Positions 33,772 through 40,945 of a DNA stretch of 64,000 nucleotides are shown piece by piece. The notes under the pieces were generated by a model that saw only the letters and a program-made list of their open reading frames with translations, did not search any database and was not told the origin of the DNA. The translations under genes and the position numbers were made by a program. The DNA comes from an uncultured Sphaerochaeta sp. (GTDB lineage: Bacteria > Spirochaetota > Spirochaetia > Sphaerochaetales > Sphaerochaetaceae): assembly GCF_963666015.1 (NCBI RefSeq), contig NZ_OY762555.1:1612001-1676000 (forward strand). Direction: 5' to 3'. The stretch's first letter is position 1. Each line of letters starts with the position of its first letter.

Positions 33772-34641
33772 ATGCACTTCATACAGGCAAAAGGAATTCT
33801 TTCTGAGAGAAATGGTATGAATATCTATCGGGGCTGTACTCATGGATGCATCTATTGCGATTCACGAAGTTCTTGTTATCACATAGACCATCTCTTTGAA
33901 GACATCGAAGTTAAGGCCAATGCCATAGAGCTGCTTGAACAGAAACTCAAATCCAAACGCCATCCCTGTATGATTTCCACCGGTTCCATGACAGATCCAT
34001 ATATCCCGCTTGAAGAGAGGATCGGGAATGTACGTAAAGCAGCATCCCTTATCCATGCACATGGCTTTGGTTTTTCGGTAATTACAAAGTCGAACAGGGT
34101 ACTCAGGGATTTGGACCTACTTAGGTCCATCAATGAGAAAACCAAATGCGTCGTGCAGATGACACTTACCACGTATGATGAGGAGCTATGTAGAAAACTT
34201 GAACCAAATGTCAGTACCACAAGAGAACGATTTGAAGCCTTACAAATATTGCATGAGGCCAATATTCCCACCATAGTTTGGCTCAGCCCCATTCTCCCGT
34301 TCATCAATGATACCAAGGAAAACATTGAAGGAATCCTATCTTACTGCATCAAAGCAAAGGTAAAAGGAGTCCTATGCTTCTCCATGGGAATGACACTTCG
34401 CCAAGGCAACAGAGAATACTTCTATACACAGCTGGATAAATTGTTTCCCGGCATGAAGGAACGGTACATCAGGACCTACAAAACACAGTATGTTCTCAGC
34501 AGCCCAAACAACCAACAACTTATGGAGCTTTTTCATCAAACGTGTGAAAGACACCACATTCTTCATGATAGCAGGGAGATCTTCACCTATCTGGAGAAGT
34601 TCCCTTCACCAAAGGAGCCAATACAACTCTCGCTTTTCTGA
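33772..34641 (+). CDS. SPL-like radical SAM protein
   Basis: 289 residues with the radical-SAM cluster motif C-T-H-G-C-I-Y-C at about 22-29 (C-x3-C-x2-C), followed by S-T-G-S-M-T-D-P-Y-I-P-L-E and the T-K-S segment typical of the spore photoproduct lyase-like / Rv2578c group. It should cleave S-adenosylmethionine with a [4Fe-4S] cluster, but the substrate is not known; SPL itself repairs DNA, while most members of this group are uncharacterised. Transcribed divergently from the WYL regulator, 93 bases apart. Confidence 0.85.
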   Translation: MHFIQAKGILSERNGMNIYRGCTHGCIYCDSRSSCYHIDHLFEDIEVKANAIELLEQKLKSKRHPCMISTGSMTDPYIPLEERIGNVRKAASLIHAHGFGFSVITKSNRVLRDLDLLRSINEKTKCVVQMTLTTYDEELCRKLEPNVSTTRERFEALQILHEANIPTIVWLSPILPFINDTKENIEGILSYCIKAKVKGVLCFSMGMTLRQGNREYFYTQLDKLFPGMKERYIRTYKTQYVLSSPNNQQLMELFHQTCERHHILHDSREIFTYLEKFPSPKEPIQLSLF

Positions 34642-34794
34642 TGGCTATAGTCTTCATTTGAAAACAGGTCAAAACATGAATTCTAAACACAATAGCCTTT
34701 GTTCAGATTTTTTCCATAGGCCTATCTTCACTTACAAAAAAGAAGGAATCTGTGGTGCAGGAACCCTCTTCCTGAGCCTAGGCTCTGTGATGGC

Positions 34795-35028
34795 TCACTT
34801 CTTCTGATACCGCTGCTGCCCTGAAGCACCCTTATTGCTGACCGTTATCTGGCAGTCATTAGCGCTCACGTAGCTTAAGAACAGGGAACCAAGCAGAAGA
34901 CGGTCTCCCCGGGGGATCCTGTTCCAGAGGTACCCCTTGAACAGATCCTTTACCAGGAAACTCTCCCCTGGCTTCAGGTTCTTTGCTTCCTTAAGGGCTG
35001 TTTCCAATAAGGCATTTATATCTTGCAT
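34795..35028 (-). CDS. DUF1413 family protein
   Basis: 77 residues: D-I-N-A-L-L-E-T-A-L at the N terminus, then the conserved core G-E-S-F-L-V-K-D-L-F-K-G-Y-L-W-N-R-I-P-R-G-D-R-L-L-L-G-S-L-F that defines DUF1413, and a Q-Q-R-Y-Q-K-K tail. A longer reading frame begins with GTG at 35178 but has no ribosome site; ATG 35028 follows AAGGAAAG at normal distance and gives the usual family length, so I chose it. Function unknown. The same tail is found in the broken copy at 31981. Confidence 0.78.
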   Translation of the reverse strand: MQDINALLETALKEAKNLKPGESFLVKDLFKGYLWNRIPRGDRLLLGSLFLSYVSANDCQITVSNKGASGQQRYQKK

Positions 35029-35413
35029 ATACGCTTTCCTTCTCACATTGATATTGTTCTCAATATCAAGTATTGGCGGTTCAAGGGAGAAGGTCAAGAG
35101 AGAGGGAAAGACCTGAGTCTCTTGGTTCTGGTTGAGTTGTAATCTCACGATTTTTGGGGCTGAATATGCTACTTCCACAGATGATAAAGGGAAAGGAGTT
35201 CTATCAACATCAATGTCTTGTTTCGATGCAGGTGTTATTTGATGACGAAACTGTCACCATATGACAGTTTCCTATAAAAACAGGTTCACTTTAGTTGATT
35301 GTTTCCTTCTTTCATTACCACCTCGTTCAGATTCCCTCGCATGCAAAAGTCATCAGTGCCTCCCTTGCATAACAGGAATCAGCTATTGTATTCATGCTCT
35401 CTCACCTTCTTTG
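35029..35413. other. Intergenic region with a 9-bp inverted repeat
   Basis: No gene is supported in these 385 bases. AAACTGTCA (35248-35256) and TGACAGTTT (35262-35270) form a perfect inverted repeat with a five-base centre, probably a protein-binding site or hairpin upstream of the DUF1413 gene. It shares the TGTCA word with the site before the GyrI-like gene. Confidence 0.5.
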
Positions 35414-35668
35414 TTATTTCCTTGAATCATCTTCTTTATCTGCAGCAGCCTGTTTCCTTGCCTGCTTTTTCCTGGCTTTCTCTTGCCTCTCTTCCCACAT
35501 GTCCCAAAGCCAATCCTTTACCGGTAGTTTCCATTGTTGGTCTTTAGACGGGATATTCTTGATCAGACTCTTGGGATTAAGTCCCATCTGTTTTGCAATG
35601 CGGATATCTTCCTCATTCAGCCTGCACAATTTCTTTGCTTTCTTCCACTCTTGTTCTGGAAATGCCAC
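35414..35668 (-). CDS. Small conserved basic protein of unknown function
   Basis: 84 residues, beginning A-F-P-E-Q-E-W-K-K-A-K-K-L-C-R-L-N, followed by I-A-K-Q-M-G-L-N-P-K-S-L-I-K-N-I-P-S, then a highly charged K/R/A/Q-rich helical tail. I recall this pattern from conserved hypothetical proteins in clostridia and spirochaetes; no function is known. The first domain may be helix-turn-helix-like. The start is GTG at 35668 with GGGAG seven bases upstream. It follows the ImmA/IrrE-HTH gene on the same strand, 45 bases away. Confidence 0.65.
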   Translation of the reverse strand: MAFPEQEWKKAKKLCRLNEEDIRIAKQMGLNPKSLIKNIPSKDQQWKLPVKDWLWDMWEERQEKARKKQARKQAAADKEDDSRK

Positions 35669-35719
35669 AGTAAAACTCCCTCATGGAATAGGTAATTGAT
35701 GCCACAAGAAAAGTGAATC

Positions 35720-36814
35720 CTACATGACCTCATCCCAGTCAAAGGACCTTGTCAGGTCCTTGAAATATGACCAATTCTCTGTAAGGTGGCGATAACGCCC
35801 TGCTACAATCCCAGGACTGACCCCCAGTTGCTTTGCCATAGCAATAACCTCTTCTCTTGAGACAATTTGACTAATGGTTTTATTATATGCTTCAGGGATC
35901 AAGATATTCGCTGCGAACCTGTCTGCTTCCTGTTCTTGCCAATCAGTACTTCTCTCCTCAGCAATATACAGTCGTTTCTTCTCGCCATGCAGTATGTGGT
36001 AGGCTTCATGAAAGAAGGAGAACCAAAAAAGATCTTCTGCTTTTCCTCGAAGGCTAACCAATATCATCGCTTTGGAAGGAGACAACCACTTTGATGCTCC
36101 ATTCCAAGGGACCTTTTTCATCTCTTTAACTAGGACAAGAGCAACACCAGAAGAAGCACATAACTCTTTCATCCTAGGCAAAAACAGTACAGGTTCACTG
36201 GTAGTGAGCTCCTGTATCTCTTTCAATACTGCTTTGAAGCTATCCGTATTATAGGGTGCACATGCAATATCCTGTGCCTGTAGCTCTCCTATCCTAATCC
36301 ATGCAGAAGCGGCACCTATATTTGTTTCAAAACAATCAGAACGTCTTGCAGCAACTTTTGGGTCCATCCAGACATCCTTCCATGCATCCACACTGGCTAC
36401 CCCATAGAATCGTAACGATTCGCCTACCATATCTGCCTTTGAGGTAGATGCGTCTATCATACCTCGAACAATCAATTCCTTTGTGGGGATATCCTTCAAC
36501 CAATCTATACTTTGCTCATAACTTTTCTTCTCTTTGATCTTCCTTTGTTGCTCTTGGTATTGAAGTTCCAAAGTATTCCACATCCGGGCGGGAACACCGG
36601 TGACCATTTCCAACCTATCTGCAGTTTCATAGGTAATAGGTTGTATGCCTTTGATGATTCGAACCATGGACTGCTCTGTCAGACCACACCTTGTTGCACA
36701 CTCCTTCTGTGTCATTGAAAGGGTTTCTAGAACTTCAGCCAAGGTTTCTCCAGGAGCAACTGCATAGTCTGGGGTAAACTGATATGTATGCTTTACTTTT
36801 TTCTCATTGTTCAT
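35720..36814 (-). CDS. HTH (HigA-like) antitoxin fused to ImmA/IrrE metallopeptidase
   Basis: 364 residues. Residues 15-75 are a HigA-type helix-turn-helix (P-G-E-T-L-A-E-V-L-E-T-L-S-M-T-Q-K-E-C-A and I-K-G-I-Q-P-I-T); residues 245-330 are an ImmA/IrrE zinc peptidase with F-F-H-E-A-Y-H (HExxH) near 266 and a downstream E-A-D-R-F-A-A-N that carries the third ligand. Fused proteins of this kind act as antitoxins or as proteases that remove a repressor. Its start overlaps the toxin-like gene's TAA by one base (TAATG), AAGGAG upstream. Likely autoregulates through the palindrome at 37199. Confidence 0.9.
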   Translation of the reverse strand: MNNEKKVKHTYQFTPDYAVAPGETLAEVLETLSMTQKECATRCGLTEQSMVRIIKGIQPITYETADRLEMVTGVPARMWNTLELQYQEQQRKIKEKKSYEQSIDWLKDIPTKELIVRGMIDASTSKADMVGESLRFYGVASVDAWKDVWMDPKVAARRSDCFETNIGAASAWIRIGELQAQDIACAPYNTDSFKAVLKEIQELTTSEPVLFLPRMKELCASSGVALVLVKEMKKVPWNGASKWLSPSKAMILVSLRGKAEDLFWFSFFHEAYHILHGEKKRLYIAEERSTDWQEQEADRFAANILIPEAYNKTISQIVSREEVIAMAKQLGVSPGIVAGRYRHLTENWSYFKDLTRSFDWDEVM

Positions 36815-37173
36815 TACATGCTCCTTCTTTGGTTTTTCTTATCATGGGTATCAAGAATAGCTCGAATTTCTATCTCAGTTACCAATTCCTGATCTATGCT
36901 CCCATCAGGCTTTATTGGAAGCGGATCTTGTGCAGGAACAAATAGCAGACGGAATGGATAAACAAGATCGACTGAAAATACTCCGCCTTGATTGACGAGC
37001 TCATGACATCTAGGAGGAGGGAGATGGGAAATATCCTTGAGTGTGTCAGCTGCTTGCAATTCCATAAGACGTTGCTTCAGTTTCATGCATAACTCTTTCC
37101 CGAATGTTTTTCTCATCAATTTTTCTTCAGAACATTGTCTCTGCAACTTCTTCGTCTTGAAATATAGAGTCAT
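36814..37173 (-). CDS. HigB-like (RelE superfamily) toxin
   Basis: 119 residues resembling the HigB/plasmid killer group: L-Y-F-K-T-K-K-L-Q-R-Q-C, a central C-H-E-L and V-F-S-V-D-L-V-Y-P-F-R-L-L-F-V-P near 85-100, and a V-T-E-I-E-I-R-A-I-L-D-T-H-D-K tail. RelE-superfamily toxins cleave mRNA on the ribosome. It is the first gene of a toxin-first (HigBA) pair with the ImmA/IrrE-HTH protein. GAGGTGA lies before the ATG. Longer than typical HigB (about 92-100), by an insert near residue 105. Confidence 0.78.
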   Translation of the reverse strand: MTLYFKTKKLQRQCSEEKLMRKTFGKELCMKLKQRLMELQAADTLKDISHLPPPRCHELVNQGGVFSVDLVYPFRLLFVPAQDPLPIKPDGSIDQELVTEIEIRAILDTHDKKNQRRSM

Positions 37174-37496
37174 TCACCTCACCAAGTCAATAGTATAGTT
37201 AACATGATATGTTAATCATAATATCACAGACGAAAGAAAAGTGCAAACTATATGTACCAAGGTAATCGAATAGGTAATCGAATATAGGTCTTTGGATAAA
37301 AGTTTTTGCCATAAGATTTTCAAGAAAAAATCATGTAATCATTCTTGCTATGCATATGTAACTGGATGATAGGCTTCCCACCCCATAGATTCTCTTTAGG
37401 AAATCTTTGAAGAAAGTCCTTTAATTGGCTATTCAACAACTTGTTGTAAAGTACAATCACCTATCATTGTGATGAGAAGAATCAAATACATGTAAC
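37174..37496. other. Toxin-antitoxin promoter region with operator palindrome
   Basis: These 323 bases hold no gene. TTAACAT-gat-ATGTTAA (37199-37215) is a perfect inverted repeat 26 bases before the toxin start and is the probable operator. GGTAATCGAATA is repeated in tandem at 37261-37272 and 37273-37284. Nothing else stands out. Confidence 0.6.
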
Positions 37497-38162
37497 CTAG
37501 AAAAGACTCTTCATTGCTTCCACAATCCCTGCATACTCCAACAAGGAATAGGCAATACGCCACATGATGAGGAAGATCAGACTGTAGAGAATTCTCCAGG
37601 TGATTGTCCGCTTGAAGAGAGGAGCAAGAACTGCAGCTCCATAGGACAAGAGGAAAAACCAGAGAAAAGACGCCGAAACAGCTCCACCTGCAAAAAGGTA
37701 CCTACTCTGCCCAACATAGGTACTGCTGATACTTCCTAGGAGCACCACCGTATCAAGATAGACATGGGGGTTCAAGAGAGTAATTGCCAAGGTGGTGAGC
37801 ACTATCTGGGCTCTACTTGTTTCACTATGTTCAGTCTCCGCTAAACCCTCAACAGGTTTGAGTGCGGTCAACAAGTTCTTTAGGCCATACACAAAAAGAA
37901 AGAGAGCGCCTCCGCCGGCAGCAACGGTAAGTAGATGAGGTGATTGGTTGATAAGACTCCCCACCCCTGCAACTCCCAAGGCAATAAGCACTGCATCCAT
38001 GAGAGAACAGATAAATGCAACAAGAAAACGATGTTGCTTCTTGATACCTTGGGTAAGGACAAACGCATTCTGTGCACCAATTGCGATAATGAGGCTGGCT
38101 CCAGTTGCCATACCAGTGAAGTAAGGGAGTTCCATGGCATACAGCGTATACAGAAGTGGCAT
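37497..38162 (-). CDS. LysE/ArgO-family amino acid exporter
   Basis: 221 residues with five to six membrane segments and the family signature I-A-I-G-A-Q-N-A-F-V-L-T-Q-G-I near residues 25-40, plus L-L-N-P-H-V-Y-L-D-T-V near 130 (the N-P-x-x-x-L-D motif). It should export basic amino acids (lysine or arginine) or related compounds across the inner membrane. Start choice is uncertain (ATG 38162 or 38138; neither has a good ribosome site). No regulator gene is next to it. Confidence 0.88.
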   Translation of the reverse strand: MPLLYTLYAMELPYFTGMATGASLIIAIGAQNAFVLTQGIKKQHRFLVAFICSLMDAVLIALGVAGVGSLINQSPHLLTVAAGGGALFLFVYGLKNLLTALKPVEGLAETEHSETSRAQIVLTTLAITLLNPHVYLDTVVLLGSISSTYVGQSRYLFAGGAVSASFLWFFLLSYGAAVLAPLFKRTITWRILYSLIFLIMWRIAYSLLEYAGIVEAMKSLF

Positions 38163-38264
38163 GGTATGCAAAGCAGGAAAGCTCTATTAAAAGAGAAAAG
38201 ACGTAGAATTAGGATACCTCATCATTTCTGAATGGGTAGAGGTGATGGGCGCTGGTAGTACATG

Positions 38265-38750
38265 CTAAAGAGCAAGAAGCAACTTCCTAAATGTATCAAG
38301 AATGGAATGAGTAATTTCTGGGTTCAATACGGAAACTTTTTCAGCCACACCCCCTGCTCTAGCTTTAGTAATCTGTCCTGCCTTCACAAGTATTAAGAGC
38401 ATTTCCAAACCCCAGACAACGGTACCTCCTTCACGTATGCACGCTCTTCTTAAAAGCTTATCATTCGTGATGCAAGTCCATCCTTCCGCAATTACGAAAT
38501 GTAGACAAGCACAATCCGGCCCTGATAACCCTCCAGAAGCGACCAGATCAATTGGTGTCTCAATAATATGTAGACCTAGTGCTTCCGCACGCTCTGGTGA
38601 GAGTTCTTTGACCTCATAGAGAACACGAGTCGGTATGTAGACCTTTGTCCAATATACTGTCAGTTCATGGAGAATATCTTCATCAGCTTCATTAAATCGA
38701 TGAGAACATTTGCATCGCAAATACAGACGGTTGCTTCCGGCACTGCTCAT
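38265..38750 (-). CDS. PIN-like toxin candidate paired with the second ImmA/IrrE protein
   Basis: 161 residues. The C-terminal two-thirds resemble DUF3368-type PIN proteins: V-Y-I-P-T-R-V-L-Y-E-V near 50, G-L-S-G-P-D-C-A-C-L-H-F near 90 (acidic residue) and C-I-T-N-D-K-L-L-R-R-A near 110 (second Asp). The first PIN strand, normally D-x-S/N-x-L-I, reads N-R-L-Y-L-R-C-K-C and lacks its Asp, so nuclease activity may be reduced or lost. ATG 38750 overlaps the upstream stop by four bases (ATGA), giving an operon with the HTH-peptidase. Confidence 0.65.
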   Translation of the reverse strand: MSSAGSNRLYLRCKCSHRFNEADEDILHELTVYWTKVYIPTRVLYEVKELSPERAEALGLHIIETPIDLVASGGLSGPDCACLHFVIAEGWTCITNDKLLRRACIREGGTVVWGLEMLLILVKAGQITKARAGGVAEKVSVLNPEITHSILDTFRKLLLAL

Positions 38751-39892
38751 AACTCCTTCCATGTACGAACAAGAGCTCGCATTTCCATGATAGATAGATT
38801 GAGCATTTCACCAGCCCGGCTCATCGATATAATCTCCCTCTCATAAGCCTCTCGCACAAAACGAGCGAAACGCTCCTCCATAAGGTCGCTGAAATCAAGC
38901 CCATGAGGGTCCTCTTTTGCAACCAAATCTGGAAATTCTGCTCTCAAGGAATTTGGTTCAAAATATCCTTTTAAATCATGTCCATATCTGTCGAAATAGT
39001 CCTGTCGAAACCTGATAATGAGATCAGAATAGGAAGAAGCTTCTTCAATCTGGAACAGTCTATAGAGGATTGTCATATAGCTTACTTTAAAGATTCTCTT
39101 TACTTTCAGCACTCTATCAACAAAAGCAAGGCCCCTACTCTCTTCCCACTCCTTTTTAAGTGCGGCTTCGGGTACAAGGAAGGCGCCAGCAAATGCATTT
39201 GCCTCATCCTCTTCTTCCTTGTTCTCTACTTCAACACAGTTCTGGTAAGAGGTTTTATGAAGAACTAAGTGCCCTAGCTCATGCGCAATGGTGAATATTT
39301 GTCGTTCAATAGAAATCCCTTTCTCAGAATTGACGACGATAGCCGGCCCTCCATCAGCATCACCAACAGAGAGTCCAAATGTCTTTTTAAAACCAAAAGG
39401 ACGAATTCGTAGCTTAATACCTGCATCTTCCATCAAATCCGAAATATCACAGATGGGCTTATCATTATATATTCCACACATTTCCCTTGCAGTACTCGCG
39501 GCAGACGATGGAGTTATCTCCACAATGTCAGAAAAGGCATTCTTTTGATTGGTATCGTTCATTTCATGCTCGAGAAAACAATAGTCAGAAAGCCAGATTG
39601 CGGTATCATGCTTCAACTGATCACGTTCAGCTTTCTCTCGTCCACTCAAAGTCTTAGCGGTACGAAATCTGAGTGAATTTAGTTGTGGAGCATCTGCAAT
39701 GATTGCATTGAATGGAACTGCAAGGGCATCAGCTATCTTAATGAGTGTTGAAGACCTTGGTTCAGATTTGCCATTCAGTAGATTGGATATAGCGGCAGTC
39801 CCTAAACCAGTCATGGTGGCGAGTTGCAAAATAGTAACTCCATGGATTTTCATATGCCGGCGAACATTACTTCCAATATCCTTTATACCCAT
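38747..39892 (-). CDS. XRE helix-turn-helix protein with ImmA/IrrE metallopeptidase domain
   Basis: 381 residues. Residues 8-65 form an XRE helix-turn-helix (V-T-I-L-Q-L-A-T-M-T-G-L-G-T-A-A-I-S-N-L-L); residues 150-260 are the zinc peptidase with I-A-H-E-L-G-H-L-V-L-H near 215 (HExxH) and E-D-E-A-N-A-F-A-G-A-F-L-V-P near 243. It probably represses its own promoter and is inactivated by, or carries out, proteolysis. AGGAGG precedes the ATG. It shares fold and domain order with the 36 kb protein but little sequence, so it is not a recent copy. Confidence 0.9.
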   Translation of the reverse strand: MGIKDIGSNVRRHMKIHGVTILQLATMTGLGTAAISNLLNGKSEPRSSTLIKIADALAVPFNAIIADAPQLNSLRFRTAKTLSGREKAERDQLKHDTAIWLSDYCFLEHEMNDTNQKNAFSDIVEITPSSAASTAREMCGIYNDKPICDISDLMEDAGIKLRIRPFGFKKTFGLSVGDADGGPAIVVNSEKGISIERQIFTIAHELGHLVLHKTSYQNCVEVENKEEEDEANAFAGAFLVPEAALKKEWEESRGLAFVDRVLKVKRIFKVSYMTILYRLFQIEEASSYSDLIIRFRQDYFDRYGHDLKGYFEPNSLRAEFPDLVAKEDPHGLDFSDLMEERFARFVREAYEREIISMSRAGEMLNLSIMEMRALVRTWKEL

Positions 39893-40236
39893 AGCTACCT
39901 CCTATTCTCTACAAACAGTATACTATGTGTTTTTCAACAATAATGAATAATACATAGTTTCAAGCATATCATATTCAACCACCCCAGAATTGCAGGAAGG
40001 CCTACAACCAATGGATAGTAGTTGAGAGAAGAGGTATTCTATCTAGTAGCAATATATTTCTACTGGCAAAATAGAAAGCCCTCCGTCTAATACATTGGCG
40101 GTACACAGATAGTGTGATATGTGTGTTACTGACACATATTTCCATTTGCTTGAAAGCACATACGTACGTGCTCGTACCACCCTCTATTCTTTTGCTTCTA
40201 TTTCCCAGTAGTCATAGCGCTTATCGCCCAAGACAG
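39893..40236. other. Promoter region of the XRE-peptidase gene
   Basis: No gene is supported. ACTATGT (about 39924) and ACATAGT (about 39952) form inverted arms in front of the gene and may be its operator. ATATGTGT (40119-40126) and ACACATAT (40134-40141) form a perfect 8-bp hairpin. Confidence 0.4.
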
Positions 40237-40256
40237 AAAAACCTCCCTAAGGAGGC
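40237..40256 (-). terminator. Intrinsic terminator of the RNA candidate
   Basis: Minus strand: GCCTCC, loop TTAG, GGAGG, then TTTTTCTG. A textbook rho-independent terminator not associated with any convincing protein gene. Confidence 0.75.
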
Positions 40257-40558
40257 AATATATATAGAAGACTTCCAAGAAAGTCGGCCTTGAATAAAAT
40301 CGGGCAAGAGCCCTCATTCCTAGGTATGTGTTCTGGATGGAAGTCCTGTACCCAAAGATGAGGGAGAAACGACAAAGCCTGTTCCTGTTTCCCAGATCCG
40401 GTACAAAGATCCTGTCTTTCAGAACCATTCCTAAACAAACCGTTGGAAGGAAAAGGCCTCTCAGAGGAAGCGTTCCATCCGCTCTATGGTCTGTTGCTTT
40501 GATTAAACCCCGAATACATGAAGTAAGTATGTAAGAGGTATGAAACAAGCATGAATTG
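40237..40558 (-). ncRNA. Candidate structured non-coding RNA with its own terminator
   Basis: On the minus strand a -10-like TATGAT (40565-40570) with TTGGGA 18 bases upstream is followed by about 320 bases with many stems: CCTCT-G-AGAGG (40457-40467), GGGC-TCTT-GCCC (40302-40313), GACTTT/GAAGTC (40270-40285), an 8-bp distant pairing of GGATGGAA (40473-40480) with TTCCATCC (40335-40342), and finally GCCTCC-TTAG-GGAGG followed by TTTTT (40237-40256), a clear intrinsic terminator. Open frames exist on both strands but look unlike proteins. It does not match tmRNA, RNase P RNA or SRP RNA motifs; 6S RNA is possible but unproven. Confidence 0.45.
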
Positions 40559-40945
40559 TTGCTGATCATAGAATGAAGATACTAATCCTCCCAATTTTTT
40601 TCTACTTTTTGGGTCAGTTTTAGTTGTTTGATACGATTAAGTTGAATGCACTTATAAGAAAGAGCACGAGAAGACTCCCGACTTAAGGCGAGAGAGTTGT
40701 CACTGATAAAAACAAAGATTAGAAATATCCATACGGTTTCATAATACCAAACTCATACAGCTCTACTTTCTCAAAGCACATCTTCTTGGCATCACGTATA
40801 GAAGGAAATCAACTTCCAATTATTCGTCATGGCATGCATACATACTTACCCTGCTGAGGTAGCATCACTGCTTCTCAGAGTTTGTCCACTACTGCTCATA
40901 TATGAATAAAAAGGGATCCATTGGATATGATCAATCAGATCATGC
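40559..40945. other. 387-bp intergenic region
   Basis: Apart from the predicted promoter of the RNA candidate (40565-40594) I see no gene, repeat or clear hairpin here. Confidence 0.5.

Noticed and set aside
34774..34785. 12-bp palindrome GAGCCTAGGCTC before the DUF1413 stop
   Set aside because: It has no loop and no T run, so it cannot be supported as a terminator; could be chance.
40198..40569. 123-codon open frame on the minus strand
   Set aside because: Composition and sequence look unlike a protein (no family, many Cys/aromatic runs), open frames occur in several frames at once, and the stretch contains hairpins and a terminator, which fits RNA better.
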